A DNA stretch of 39,400 nucleotides, from NCBI GenBank assembly GCA_003427395.1, contig BFEA01000024.1, positions 2,959,540-2,998,939 of the forward strand, in the 5' to 3' direction. The notes under the pieces were generated by a model. That model did no database searches. It was not told the DNA's origin and was given only the letters and a program-made list of their open reading frames with translations. A program made the position numbers and the translations under genes. Of the stretch, positions 11,701 to 20,879 are shown in pieces; positions within the stretch are counted from its first letter, which is position 1, and every line of letters begins with the position of its first letter. The stretch comes from Chara braunii. Its lineage: Eukaryota; Streptophyta; Charophyceae; Charales; Characeae.

Positions 11701-12391
11701 CTCGAAGAAGAAAGAGGCAACCGCCTGGTCAAACTGTTTCTGCAGCTCATCCATGACGAAACTGTTCATGGACGACTGCCGTCTAGCTGATGGGGGTCGT
11801 GGAGGGCAAGCAGCAGCTAGAACGGGACCCCACAGGTGCTCAGCAATCTTTGATGGCAGTCCAGCCCGCGCGGAAGCAGGAGTGGCTCTGTCCGCAACAG
11901 ATGTCGAGTCAAAACCGACACCACTGCCGTCTCCCGTCATTGAACTTGAGTCATGCCCACCATCTCCCCCGCCATCCCCCGGCCTGCTCAGATGCGGCCG
12001 CTCGATCACCCAGATCAAGGTCAACCGGATCCTCCGCAACCGTCCGACTGCCCTGTTCCTTGTAGTACTCGTTCAATTTTGCCACCATCTTCGGGGCCAA
12101 TTCCGCCTTTGAATGGTTCCTCCAGATCAAAGCAAGAATCTCCCCAGTGCTACGCGGGTAGCGAGCATTATCTGACGGTTGGATGAAATGCTTCACCACT
12201 CTGGCAAGTGTGCCGATGAACTCTTTGTTGCACAGCCTACACCGCAACCTCCACGAGCCGTGCGACGCGCCGCTCGAAACCCTCTGCCCTCGATTGCCAC
12301 TTCGTGGCCCATCTCCAAAGCTCCGACTGGCTGAGCATCCTTTCTCTCTCTTCACCAGTCTCAGGCTCAAATGCTTTCGATGCCTCGCCAT
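8737..12391 (-). pseudogene. hAT transposase (BED finger, DUF659-like core, hAT dimerisation domain), frameshifted
   Basis: The pieces in order on the minus strand are as follows. A BED-type zinc finger is at 12260-12130 (WRLRCRLCNKEF, then VVKHF), with Tyr where the usual last ligand would lie. A linker ends in VMDELQKQFDQAVASFF (11780-11720), typical of the pre-catalytic part. The DUF659-like catalytic core is 11531-10719, with LMTDGT (first Asp), ICTDLAQ (second Asp) and RACHVCNLL. HAAEWMLHPLHR is near 10660. The C-terminal hAT dimerisation domain has WW, SPCEWNWSTF and HTNRRNLL (10437-10300). A long charged tail runs to 8737 with a basic patch (KKRKH) and a Ser/Asp/Glu-rich end. The transposase would cut and paste the element. 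At least three frame changes (near 11960, 11690 and 11530) and further ones after 10500 make it non-functional. The true start is unclear; 12391 is the first Met before the finger. Confidence 0.85.
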
Positions 12392-12403
12392 CGTCGTTGA
12401 TGG

Positions 12404-14095
12404 GGAGGTGGGTGATGGTAGTAGGAGAAGGAGGAGGAAGAAGAAGAAGAAGAAGAAGAAGAAGAAGAAGAAGAAGAAGAAGAAGAGGAGGAGGAGGAGG
12501 GGGTGGGAGGTGTGTGGCCACTGCCTGACAAATTTCCAAAAAAAACAAAAAACAAAAGCGGTGGTGGGTGATGGTAGGAAGGAGAAGAAGAAGAAAGAGA
12601 AGAAGAGGAGGAAGAAGAAGAAGAAGATGGAGGAGAAAGAATAAGAAGTGGAAGAAGATGGAGAGAAGAAGAAGAAGAAGAAGGAGAAGAAGAAGAAGAA
12701 GAAGAAGAAGAAGAAGAGGAGGATGGGGTGGTAGGTGTGTGGCCACTGCCTGACGAATTTCCAAAGGGAAAAAAAAGCGGAGGTGGGTGATGGTAGGAAG
12801 AAGAAGAAGAAAGAGAAAAAGAGGAGGAAGAAGAAGAAGCAAGAGATGAAGAAGAAGAAGAAGAAGAAGAAGAAGAAGAAGGAAGAAGAAGAAGAGGAGG
12901 AAGAAGAACAAGAAAGAGAAGAAGAGGAAGAAAAAGAAGAAAGAGAAGAAGAGGAGGAAGAAGAAGATGGAGGAGAAAGAAGAAGTGGAAGAAGAAGAAG
13001 AAGAAGAAGAAGAAGAAGAAGAAGAAGGAAGAAAAAGAAGAAGAGGAGGATGGGGTCGGAGGTGTGTGGCCACTGCGTGACGAATTTTCGAAGAAAAAAA
13101 AAGTGGAGGTGGGTGATGGTAGGAAGAAGAAGAAGAAGAAAGAGAAGAAGAGGAGGAAGAAGAAGAAAGAGAAGAAGAAGAAAGAGAAGAAGAGGAGGAA
13201 GAAGAAGAAAGAGAAAAAGAGGAGGAAGAAGAAGAAGAAGAAAGGGAAGAAGAGGAAGAAGAAGAACAAGAAGATGGAGAAGAAGAAGAAGTTGTAGAAG
13301 ATGGAGAGAAGATGGAGAAGAAGAAGTGGAAGAAAATGGAGAGAAGATGGAGAAGAAGAAGAAGAAGACGAGGAGGATGGGGTGGGAGGTGTGTGGCCAC
13401 TGCCTGACGAATTTCCGAATATTAAAAAAAAAAGAAGCGGAGGTGGGGGATGGGTAGGAAAAAGAAGAAGAAGAACGAGAAGAAGAAGAAGAAGAAGAAG
13501 AAGAAGAAGAAGAAGGAGAAGAAGAAGAAGAAGAAGGAGAAGTGGAAGAAGATGGAGAGAATATGGAGAAGAAGAAGAAGAAGAAGTGGAAGAAGATGAA
13601 GAGAAGCTGAAGAAGAAGAAGAAGAAGAAGAAGAAGAAGAAGAAGAAGAAGAAGAAGAAGAATTAGTGCAAACTGATTGCAAATACAGAGGTTTTAAAAA
13701 AAATCGAAGTGGGAATGTCGTGGTGGGGAAAACGAGGAGAGAAGAAGAAGAAGAAGAGGAAGAAGAGGTAGAATAATTAGGACAACGAACTGCAAATGAA
13801 GCGATTTAAAAAAAGATAAAATCGAAGTGGGGATGTCATGGTGGGAAAAACGAGGAGAGAAGAAGAAGAAGAAGAAGAAGAAGAAGAAGAAGAAGAAGAA
13901 GAAGAAGAAGAAGAAGAATTGGGGCATACAAATGTTGAAATGAAGAAGAAGAAGAAGAAGAAGAAGAATTGGGGCATNTGTTGAAATGAAGAAGAAGAAG
14001 AAGAAGAAGAAGAAGAAGAAGAATTGGGGCATACAAATGTTGAAATGAAGAAGAAGAAGAAGAAGAAGAAGAAGAAGAAGAAGAAGGAAGGTGGA
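12404..14095 (+). repeat. Compound AAG/GAA microsatellite with repeated spacer units
   Basis: About 1.7 kb of nearly pure purine on the plus strand, mainly GAA/AAG triplets. Four spacers of about 75-85 bp recur, each beginning GGTGTGTGGCCACTGC at 12509, 12734, 13061 and 13388 (spacing 225, 327, 327) and ending GGTGGGTGATGGTAGGA or close to it; a partial fifth lies at 12404-12426. A second spacer type with CGAAGTGGGRATGTC occurs near 13705 and 13830. A third, starting GAATTGGGGCAT, occurs three times at about 13917-14045. A single unknown base (N) is at 13979. Long Ser/Leu/Phe or Lys/Arg/Glu frames across it are artefacts of composition. Confidence 0.92.
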
Positions 14096-14386
14096 AGCTT
14101 TTCTCTCTCTCTCTCCGGCTGTCAATCTCTCTCTCACACACACACTGACCGGTAGAGGCAGAAAGCAGCAGCCTTTCTTGAATGCCACAACGCAGGAACC
14201 TTCGACGTCCAAACCAGGTGAGTGGACTCCCCCACCTCACCTCACCTGTCACCAACCATCATTTCCCCCCCCCATCTCCTCCACCCTGCCCATGTCTCCC
14301 TGCTTCCACACACCTGCCAACAATCTTCTCACCTCCCCAGGCAATGTTGCCCACACTCACGGCTGCCCACAATGCCTCCGCAGGAG
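14096..14386. other. Pyrimidine-rich non-coding segment upstream of hAT gene
   Basis: CT and CA runs (14100-14145) are followed by a C-rich, G-poor plus strand with CACCTC repeats. No gene is seen. It lies between the AAG array and the hairpin, inside the proposed hAT element. Confidence 0.5.
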
Positions 14387-14421
14387 AATGAGAAGAGTGT
14401 GGGCAGCCACACTTTCTCATT
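14387..14421. other. 35-bp hairpin
   Basis: AATGAGAA pairs with TTCTCATT and GTGTGG pairs with CCACAC around a GCAG loop, leaving only a small interior bulge. An overlapping alternative stem pairs GGCTGCCCACA (14361-14371) with TGTGGGCAGCC (14398-14408). Confidence 0.8.
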
Positions 14422-14435
14422 GCCACCAACCCGTG

Positions 14436-14668
14436 GAAATGCCGGCACTGACGGTCGGTGGCCTCTGGGACCCAGGCCGCGCCTGAACGACCGACAACCC
14501 CAGTATCGGCCCGAGCCCCCTCAACTGGGCCTTGGGGGTGCGGGGCCCCGCCGCGCAAAAGTGCTGTAGGCCGACCACCGCCGACCGGTCGGCGCCGACC
14601 ACCAAAACGATCGGCAGCCCAGCATCCGAATGACCAAGGTCCGCCGACCGTCGGCGGGTGCAACCTTG
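14436..14668. repeat. GC-rich segment with clustered CCGACC/GGTCGG motifs
   Basis: Short direct and inverted copies of CCGAC and GTCGG are packed into about 230 bp (for example 14575-14605 and 14641-14657). The same motif occurs at the other proposed end (8136-8158). Clustered subterminal motifs are known transposase binding sites in hAT elements; that role here is inference. Confidence 0.5.
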
Positions 14669-14888
14669 TTTACAACCCCCCTCCCTCCAATGGCACCCCC
14701 TCTCAGTCTCTATGGATGTTTTGTTTAGTTTATGGTGAAGAGAGATCATTTAGTTATGTGAGGGTTGTATCGCGCAATTGGTGAAGCAGCGTGGGCTCAT
14801 CTGGTTGATCCTAATTACCCTCGATCATGTGGGCAAAGCAGCGTGGGCTGATCTTGTCTATCCGAATTAACCTATCTCTATCCTGAGA
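14669..14888. other. Non-coding, with a diverged direct repeat
   Basis: No gene is seen. AAGCAGCGTGGGCT occurs twice (14784 and 14835), each followed by a similar 30-base stretch, so this is a diverged tandem duplication of about 51 bp. Confidence 0.5.
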
Positions 14889-15310
14889 CTATTCATGTGC
14901 CTCAGCATATCTCTTAAACAAATTCCCGGACTCTATTCTCTTGGACGGTATGTCCAAAACTATGATCCCTGGGTATTTTCGCCGTTCTTTTCCAAAGCAA
15001 CACCCTTGCCCCATTGGCCAACTGCAAGGACCATGTTGTATCTGAAAGTACGCCTGAATGGATGTCCTAATGCAGTCCATTACCCGGCTCCTCGATACTG
15101 CTGTGGTAGATTTTCCTTAGTTGCCAACAAAATAGCTGCTCTCAACATTTCAGCAGCATATTAGAAGCCTTGTCCTCTCTGTTCACCCTCATCAAGGAGC
15201 CTACCAGCATGTAGGCCGCTTTCCTCTGCCATATCTGTTGCCACCATTCCCGGAATTCCTGTGCGACTGGGCATTGAACAAATAGAGAGTTTATGCACTT
15301 CTGTCGAACA
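14889..15310 (-). pseudogene. Possible LINE-type reverse transcriptase C-terminal remnant
   Basis: The minus strand gives an interrupted frame containing SLFVQCPVAQEFREWWQQIW (about 15290-15230). Its layout resembles the Cys/Trp-rich region after the reverse transcriptase of some LINEs (H/SLF..CP.A...W). In-frame stops follow within about 120 bases and no RT motifs are present. The likeness is weak and could be chance. Confidence 0.25.
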
Positions 15311-15460
15311 GAACGTGGTTGATATGTATTTCTTACATAGTATGCTTATGCAGGCACCACCTGCATCATATGCACCTGCAGTGTGACGATGATGGGATCA
15401 AACATTCACACAACAGAGAGCACCACCTTGACAGTGATGGAGCCACCTTGACAGGGAATC
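15290..15460 (+). repeat. Diverged copy of the segment at 18340-18500
   Basis: Shared landmarks in the same order include AACRTGGTTGAT, a CAGG...ACCTGCATCAT block, and GACAGTGATGGAGC. The two copies are about 3 kb apart in direct orientation, the second just upstream of the first B3 exon. No coding sense is retained in this copy. Confidence 0.6.
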
Positions 15461-16020
15461 CTTATTGTGTGATTGTGTGCTCTTTTTTTTGCTTAAGTTA
15501 TGTTATTCTTTAAGCTTTGCCCCAGCCACATAACATCACCCAGCCCACATTATACGCACAGACGCACACACGTTCTGGTCTCTGCTCAAGTAGGTTGATT
15601 GGCTAGGATTGGACGTGTACTAGCAGGTCATACTCATGGTAAGCTGGATGTGCTTTGATGCTTCTGATTATGGCATACTTCTCTGAGATATCCTATATGC
15701 TTGACCCTGATAAATGCAAGGGCTTCTCCTACTGTGGAAGATTGAACATGTACTGGTGTGTCGATACGTCTTCTGCCCAGAAAAGTGAGTCTGCCTTGAG
15801 TTCGTTGTCTGCTATGATTTCGTTATGTTATGGAGTGAAAGTTGTGAAACTGACCTGAACTAAATAAACTTGTGAAACTGACCTGAATTAAATAAACTAA
15901 GTCAGTGTTATTGCTTTGTCTCTATGACTGACGTTTGGCTTCCCTTCAGGAGCCGAGGTCCTGTGCTGGCAGTTACCGCAAGGGCCCAATTTCCTGCCCT
16001 TTCCTTCCTTGCAGCGAGTA
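15461..16020. other. Unassigned sequence
   Basis: No gene, RNA or transposon domain is recognised. A short direct repeat of GTGAAACTGACCTGAA is present at 15845-15890. The 67-residue frame at 15655-15858 has no recognisable domain. Confidence 0.4.
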
Positions 16021-16411
16021 TAGTTAGCTCCCCCCCCAAGGTGTGCCAGACTCACGTGAGTACAGTTAGCTCCTCACCCAAGGTATGCCAGACTCAGGTG
16101 GGGAGTACTCTACTCAACTCAACCCTGCACGAGGTCCTCCGTGACATAAACCTTGTACACAGGAGTTCCTGGTGATATGATCGGACACCTTCCTAACAGA
16201 ATAGCTAGTCTTGTTGTGGCTAGCAACTCAACCCTGCACGAGGTCCTCCTTGACATAAACCTTGTACACGGGAGTTCCTGGTGGGGAGTACTCTACTCAA
16301 CTCAACCCTGCACGAGGTCCTCCTTGACATAAACCTTGTACACAGGAGTTCCTGGTGATATGATCGGACACCTTCCTAACAGAATAGCTAGTATTGTTGT
16401 GGCTAGCAACT
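16020..16411 (+). repeat. Nested tandem duplications (about 47 bp and about 181 bp periods)
   Basis: First, AGTTAGCTCC...GCCAGACTCA occurs twice (16024 and 16063 onward). Then a block beginning CAACCCTGCACGAGGTCCTC occurs three times (about 16119, 16229 and 16300), and GATATGATCGGACACCTTCC twice (16173 and 16354). The last repeat pair is nearly identical, so it is recent. Confidence 0.85.
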
Positions 16412-17670
16412 AGGGCAGTTGTCCTGAGCACACTCACAGGTGGAGGCATTTTTCGCACTAGCCGTGCCATCACTTGGAAAACTCTGTGGCAAGTGCCACC
16501 TCTTGCGGATGCCGACAGCTTCCCGGTGCTGAGCCGATGGACCTAAAACCTTGGACCATTGTGTTACCTTTTCACTAGGTTCTCCTTTTTGATGAATCAT
16601 TTCGTATGAGCCATGCTCTTTTCCAGATAGTGGATCTTCAGGATTTTGAAAATTTGTCGCCGAGGATGGAAGAAACACAACCTGAGAAATCAAGGAAGGG
16701 ATTCGGATGGGGATTTTCGTGCTGGTGGCATGGCACAAACAATGTCTCCTTACGATCCCCTCTACGGCAACACCCCCCTCACTCTTCCTCTACAACAACA
16801 GTGGCACTCCTGCTACTCGTCCAAAGTACTCACTTTCGTCACTGTCACCTCCATTACTCCATGGAAGGCAACCACCCTTCCACTTTGCTGTCTGGCGCCT
16901 GGAATGTGTAGACCTGGAATGTATAGACCCCTATCTCTATTTGAATGCTGATGGCTCCATCAATCTTGAATTGTTCAAGCGTGCAGCTACTCATGAAGGG
17001 TTTTGGGTTCGGCGCCTCACCACCCTATACCCTTGGGGCTTCAACAGCATTCTCCCACAAGGGCAACTACCCTGTCGGCTGGGGCTGTCAACATACTGAC
17101 ACCCTGCCTTATCTCTTGCACTCAAAGCACTTAAATCTCCACCCACTCTTCATCCAATCCTTGGAGTCACCCAGCGACTCAACCTTTCCCAATCTGCACC
17201 TCGCTCAAGGACTCGCCGACCTTCAGTCTTGGACCTGCATAACAGGCCCTCTCATAAACCTTTTGCAAGTGTAACAGTGGCCTCTCGCTCACTTTGTCAT
17301 GGTTTAATCACCAGTGGCCTTGCCCTTCGTCATCATCAACACATTCATGGTCAGATCAGCGATCACAGATGCCTTATCAGCGGTGGCAACCATGGTTTCA
17401 AGATAACTTCCATTTAGACAGCATGATCACGACGCCTTATCTCCGCCGCTGCCTCCTAGACAGCATCCTGGTTTGTACTTGGACAGCATAATCACGGTGG
17501 CCCCGTCAGTTATCAGAGATCTACTCCGACGCCATGCTCGCAACGACATGGACAACGTTGTTGCTCTCAATACACACTAGCCAGGAATAGTATATGCCGA
17601 GTCTGATGCCCACAATGTGGCAACATTTATGTCAGTGCTGCAGGCCTGCATGTGCACCAGACATGAGGTG
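16412..17670. other. Unassigned region with broken open frames
   Basis: Several frames of 60-130 residues run on the plus strand (for example 16707-17099 and 16945-17274), rich in Pro, Leu and His, overlapping one another and interrupted. They may be a frameshifted gene or transposon remnant, but I recognise no motif. No splice-linked B3 half-domain was found here. Confidence 0.35.
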
Positions 17671-17896
17671 CAGCCGCCTGTGCAGCATTTGCATGACTAG
17701 CAGCCACTCTGAGTACAAGTGCGGCTGATCAGCTTCCGCTTCCCGCAACTGACCCACCCACTTCTCATCCACCTAGCTCCGCGCAGCCACCTGTGCAGCA
17801 TTTGCACGAATAGCAGCCACTCTAAGCACAAGTGCGGCTGATCAGCTTCCTCTTCCTGCAACTGACCCACCCGCTCCTCATCCACCTAGCCCCGAT
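17671..17896 (+). repeat. 113-bp tandem duplication
   Basis: Two copies begin CAGCC(G/A)CCTGTGCAGCAT, at 17671 and 17784, with about ten differences. In one frame they encode Pro/His-rich peptide, but stops interrupt both copies. Confidence 0.85.
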
Positions 17897-18151
17897 TGCT
17901 CCCCCAGCTCCAACTGACAATGGGCCACCTTCTCATCACTTGATGGAGCCCCAGGCTGGAGATAATTGCACTCCGGAATGCATGCTAGAGCCAGTGGAGT
18001 AAATACAGTCAGAAGAACCTGACAGATCAGTATCTGCATTAGCCGTCTCTATGACTGTGCAACGCAGACCGTATACACACTGTGCTGCAAGGGTAGCCAT
18101 GGCGGGCTCGCTTGTTTTGAAAATGGGCATAGCCCTTAATGTACAGTGTTT

Positions 18152-18300
18152 AGCAGGATTTGAACTTGTCACCTGGTTATGAACAATGTTATGGGTGTAC
18201 CATTTGCCCACAAGGCATGTTGTATTTAGCAGGATTTGAACTTGTCACCTGGTTATGAACAATGTTATGGGTGTACCATTTGCCCACAAGGCATGTTGTA
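18152..18300 (-). repeat. Two tandem tRNA-like units
   Basis: Two 76-bp units are nearly identical. On the minus strand each has a box A-like TGGGCAAATGG and a box B-like AGTTCAAATCC about 35 bases apart, with TTCATAA at the place of an anticodon loop (CAT, Met-like). The tRNA-like parts are 18211-18152 and 18287-18228. Acceptor and T stems do not pair well, so these are not working tRNA genes; they look like tRNA-derived repeats. Confidence 0.45.
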
Positions 18301-18603
18301 ATGGTGGATTGATACTGATGTCACGGCATGCATTGCTTTTGTCTATTGAAGAGTAGCGAGTTTATGCAAATGGAACATGGTTGATGTGGCTGTCGCTCAT
18401 ATAATAACAATTTTGTGTGAATTGTATGTTTATCCAGGGATCACCTGCATCATGGACCTGCCAGAGCAGTTTGACAGTGATGGAGCGGAACTTTTACCCA
18501 CAAAGTGGCATGGATTGACCGGACTGCTTCTGCTCCTGTCTGCCCCTGTTTTGGTTTCTGTATACATCTGTGGCTTGGTTGTGGTGTGTGTTTGTATGTG
18601 CAG

Positions 18604-19476
18604 CCTATCTACAGGAGCTGGTTCCAGAAAAGTGTGCTAGGCCATGTAGAGAAGGGTCATTGCGAGGTGGATGTTGTGGTAGAGGATTGGGAGGGCAGCA
18701 GATGGGGCATGACATGGCACCATCGTAAAAGTGTGTTGCTGAATGGGTGGGCAAACCTGATGAACTTCCATTCACTTGCATTTGGAGATTTCATCGTGTT
18801 TGAAACGGTTGGACCATCACTGTTAAAGATCTATGCGTTCTGTATTGGGGATGAGGAAGATGGGCATGGTGCGATTCAGGAACAGGACGGTGATGGAGAA
18901 TATCGGTGCGGTAAACGACTGTTGGAGGCAAGGAAAAGGCTGCGGCAGGCAAAGCGAAGGAAGGCTGGCACAGTCACACATCCCTATCAGCAGTCTCCAG
19001 ATTCAGGACTGCATCAGTCCTCTGTGATCAATTATGAGCATGTTCATCTTAGCGCGTGCAATAATGAGGGGGAAAGTAGCGGGCATGCAATGCGATTTAT
19101 CAGTAACAAGGGCATTGTTGCCTTTAAACAAGAGAGAGGAGCAGGTGCATCTCTAGTCACAGAGACACATATTGACACATTGCAGGGTGTCGGTGATGAC
19201 AAGGCAGAATGTCGGCGAAGTAACAGGAAAAGGAGAGTTAAGAGCACTGTTGCAGCACTGTTCCAGAAGAAGATGCGGGTGGAGAAGGAGAGGGAGGAAA
19301 ACAAGGATGATGTGAAGGAACATAAGGACAGAAAACTAGTTGATCAGTACGTTACATTGCGAAGGCCAATATTGCAAGAGGAGAGAAAAGCAGTGATGGA
19401 AAAAGTGGAGGCATTTGTTTCTGACTATCCTACGTTTTCCTGCAAGATGACACCTTCTGTGCTTCGGAATTGGCTG
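18604..19476 (+). CDS. B3-domain protein, exon A (B3 domain 1 and start of B3 domain 2)
   Basis: This is an internal exon of 291 codons. It begins after an AG acceptor (18602-18603) at a codon boundary and ends at a GTAAGA donor (19477), also at a codon boundary. Residues 1-78 are a B3 DNA-binding domain: YRSWFQKSV at the start, WGMTWH, LLNGWANL, and GDFIVFE near the end. B3 domains bind the DNA major groove in plant transcription factors of the REM, ARF, RAV and LAV families; this one looks most REM-like. Residues 90-270 are charged with basic clusters (RKRLRQAKRRK, SNRKRRVKS) suited to nuclear import. The last residues (YPTFSCKMTPSVLRNWL) match the first strand of a second B3 domain, which is cut off by the donor site. 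The exon carrying the first strand of domain 1 was not found upstream. An ATG start at 18505 in the same frame is possible but less likely. Confidence 0.72.
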
Positions 19477-20520
19477 GTAAGATGACGATGCTTGACCGAC
19501 CTGTATTGACTGAGGTTTGGGGAAGGAGGGTTAGGGAGATTCTGTTTGCTCTCAGCTCCACATGCCCATATCCCATATCATATGGCTGTTGATGCCCAAG
19601 GTGTGATGGACCACAGTCCTACCCTCTCAGCAGGGTTTGATTTCATGTTGGAGATCAAAATAGTGGCGGCTGATTCTGCCAAGATATAAGCAGATGACCA
19701 TACTCGCTTCCTGTCGTACACACAAACTTCCTGAGCTAACAGGTGGCTGAGAGTGCAAAGAGACGGACCTGCCTGTTTTCCCTGTTTCAGTCCGTTATGG
19801 CCAATTGGATCCCTGATAAATCAGGAATGAGTGAAATCAGTTCTTCCAACTCCTCTGAGGGTAGTAGTTTTTAGAGAAGTACAGGAACCAGCTTCTAGAC
19901 GAGGTTTTGTGATCTGTGCTGTGTATTAGGAACCTCTCTCCAGCGTATTGTATATGTCCATGCTTATGCAGGGTCCTGGAGTTGTCTAGAAGGACACCGG
20001 ATGCCTAACTGTTAAAATCCAGACTTCTGGATTTCAGGGCCTGTCTGATACATCAACATGCATGATGTCCGACCTGTCTATCCAGATCTATCCATATCCT
20101 TTTCTAGATCTCCAGATCTGAACACACTGGAGGAAAAGCAGGGTCCTTTTTGTGTGTGCCAAAGACACTGCTGAACACACTCCACCACTATGAGCACGCA
20201 GAGAACAAGGCATGTGACACAAGTCTTGTCATGTGCCTGGTCGATCAAACAACAGCAATGTCACAAAACAACACTCTGCACAGCTTATCGAGCCAACTCC
20301 CCCTTCCCCCCCTCTCTGTTCCTCACCTACACCGGCGGCGACAGTTATAGCCCGAAGTGATGGAGACAACAATGGAGAGCGCAAAGTCCTGTACAGTGGG
20401 GAAGCCCAAACAGCATACAACAGCACATTCGCGAGACCCTTTTTTTAAAAACAGAACTCTCTAGCCTACTGGGCCGCAGGCATAGTGCTGCATGCGGAGT
20501 GCATTGGTTTTCCTGAAGTT
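19477..20520. other. Unassigned part of the intron
   Basis: No gene, repeat array or transposon domain is recognised. Short AGATCT-rich clusters occur at 20083-20120. CAG acceptor-like sites are seen at 19738-19740 and 19787, but neither leads into B3-like coding. Confidence 0.4.
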
Positions 20521-20638
20521 CATTGAAAGCCAGAAAGCCAAATTGCAGCATTTCATTGAAAGCCAGAAAGCCAAATTGCAGCATTTCATTGAAAGCCAGA
20601 AAGCCAAATTGCAGCATTTCATTGAAAGCCAGAAAGTC
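20521..20638 (+). repeat. 33-bp minisatellite, 3.6 units
   Basis: Units start at 20521, 20554, 20587 and 20620, each beginning CATTGAAAGCCAGAAAGCC; the first three are identical. The period is a multiple of three, so a frame runs through it (repeat peptide IESQKAKLQHF), but there is no sign that it is translated. Confidence 0.92.
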
Positions 20639-20879
20639 ATGTGCTTGAACAGAAAGCAGAAAGCACCAAGTTATACATCAAATAAGATCAGAGCAATGAA
20701 CTCAAATGACAATGTCACCCCATCATCTCGCCTCCACCATCATTGTACTCTTCCAATTGGCGCTCGGCGCCCAGATTACGATCAGACAGCACCTAAACTA
20801 GCCTATCAACCTATGACGACAGCAGGTCTCCTTGGAGTACAACTGCCAGATGATGAATGAAGACTTCGGCTTGACCAAC

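Larger units (their letters stand above)
8127..14668 (-). mobile_element. hAT-type DNA transposon (tentative boundaries)
   Basis: The block contains a hAT transposase pseudogene and is bounded by GC-rich ends carrying GGTCGGCGG/CCGCCGACC motifs. The left end could start TAGGGCTG (8127). The right end on the minus strand could start CAAGGTTG (14668). These agree at five of eight positions with only transitions between them and resemble hAT ends of the YARGG type. No matching 8-bp target duplication is visible, and the DNA beyond 14668 does not resume the interrupted LTR. The boundaries are therefore a proposal; the transposase call is firm. Confidence 0.4.

Noticed and set aside
12237-13400. 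387-residue minus-strand open frame rich in Ser, Leu and Phe, and matching Lys/Arg/Glu frames on the plus strand
   Set aside because: They are translations of AAG/GAA microsatellite; absence of stops follows from composition.
16707-17274. Overlapping 109-130-residue frames as a real gene
   Set aside because: No motif, frames overlap and break, and no splice pattern supports them; left as unassigned.
17671-17896. Pro-rich repeats as a Ty1/copia linker region
   Set aside because: Only composition suggests it; no copia integrase or RT motif was found nearby.
20521-20638. Regular 33-bp repeats, as in a CRISPR array
   Set aside because: The units are directly adjacent with no unique spacers, in a plant-type genome without cas genes.
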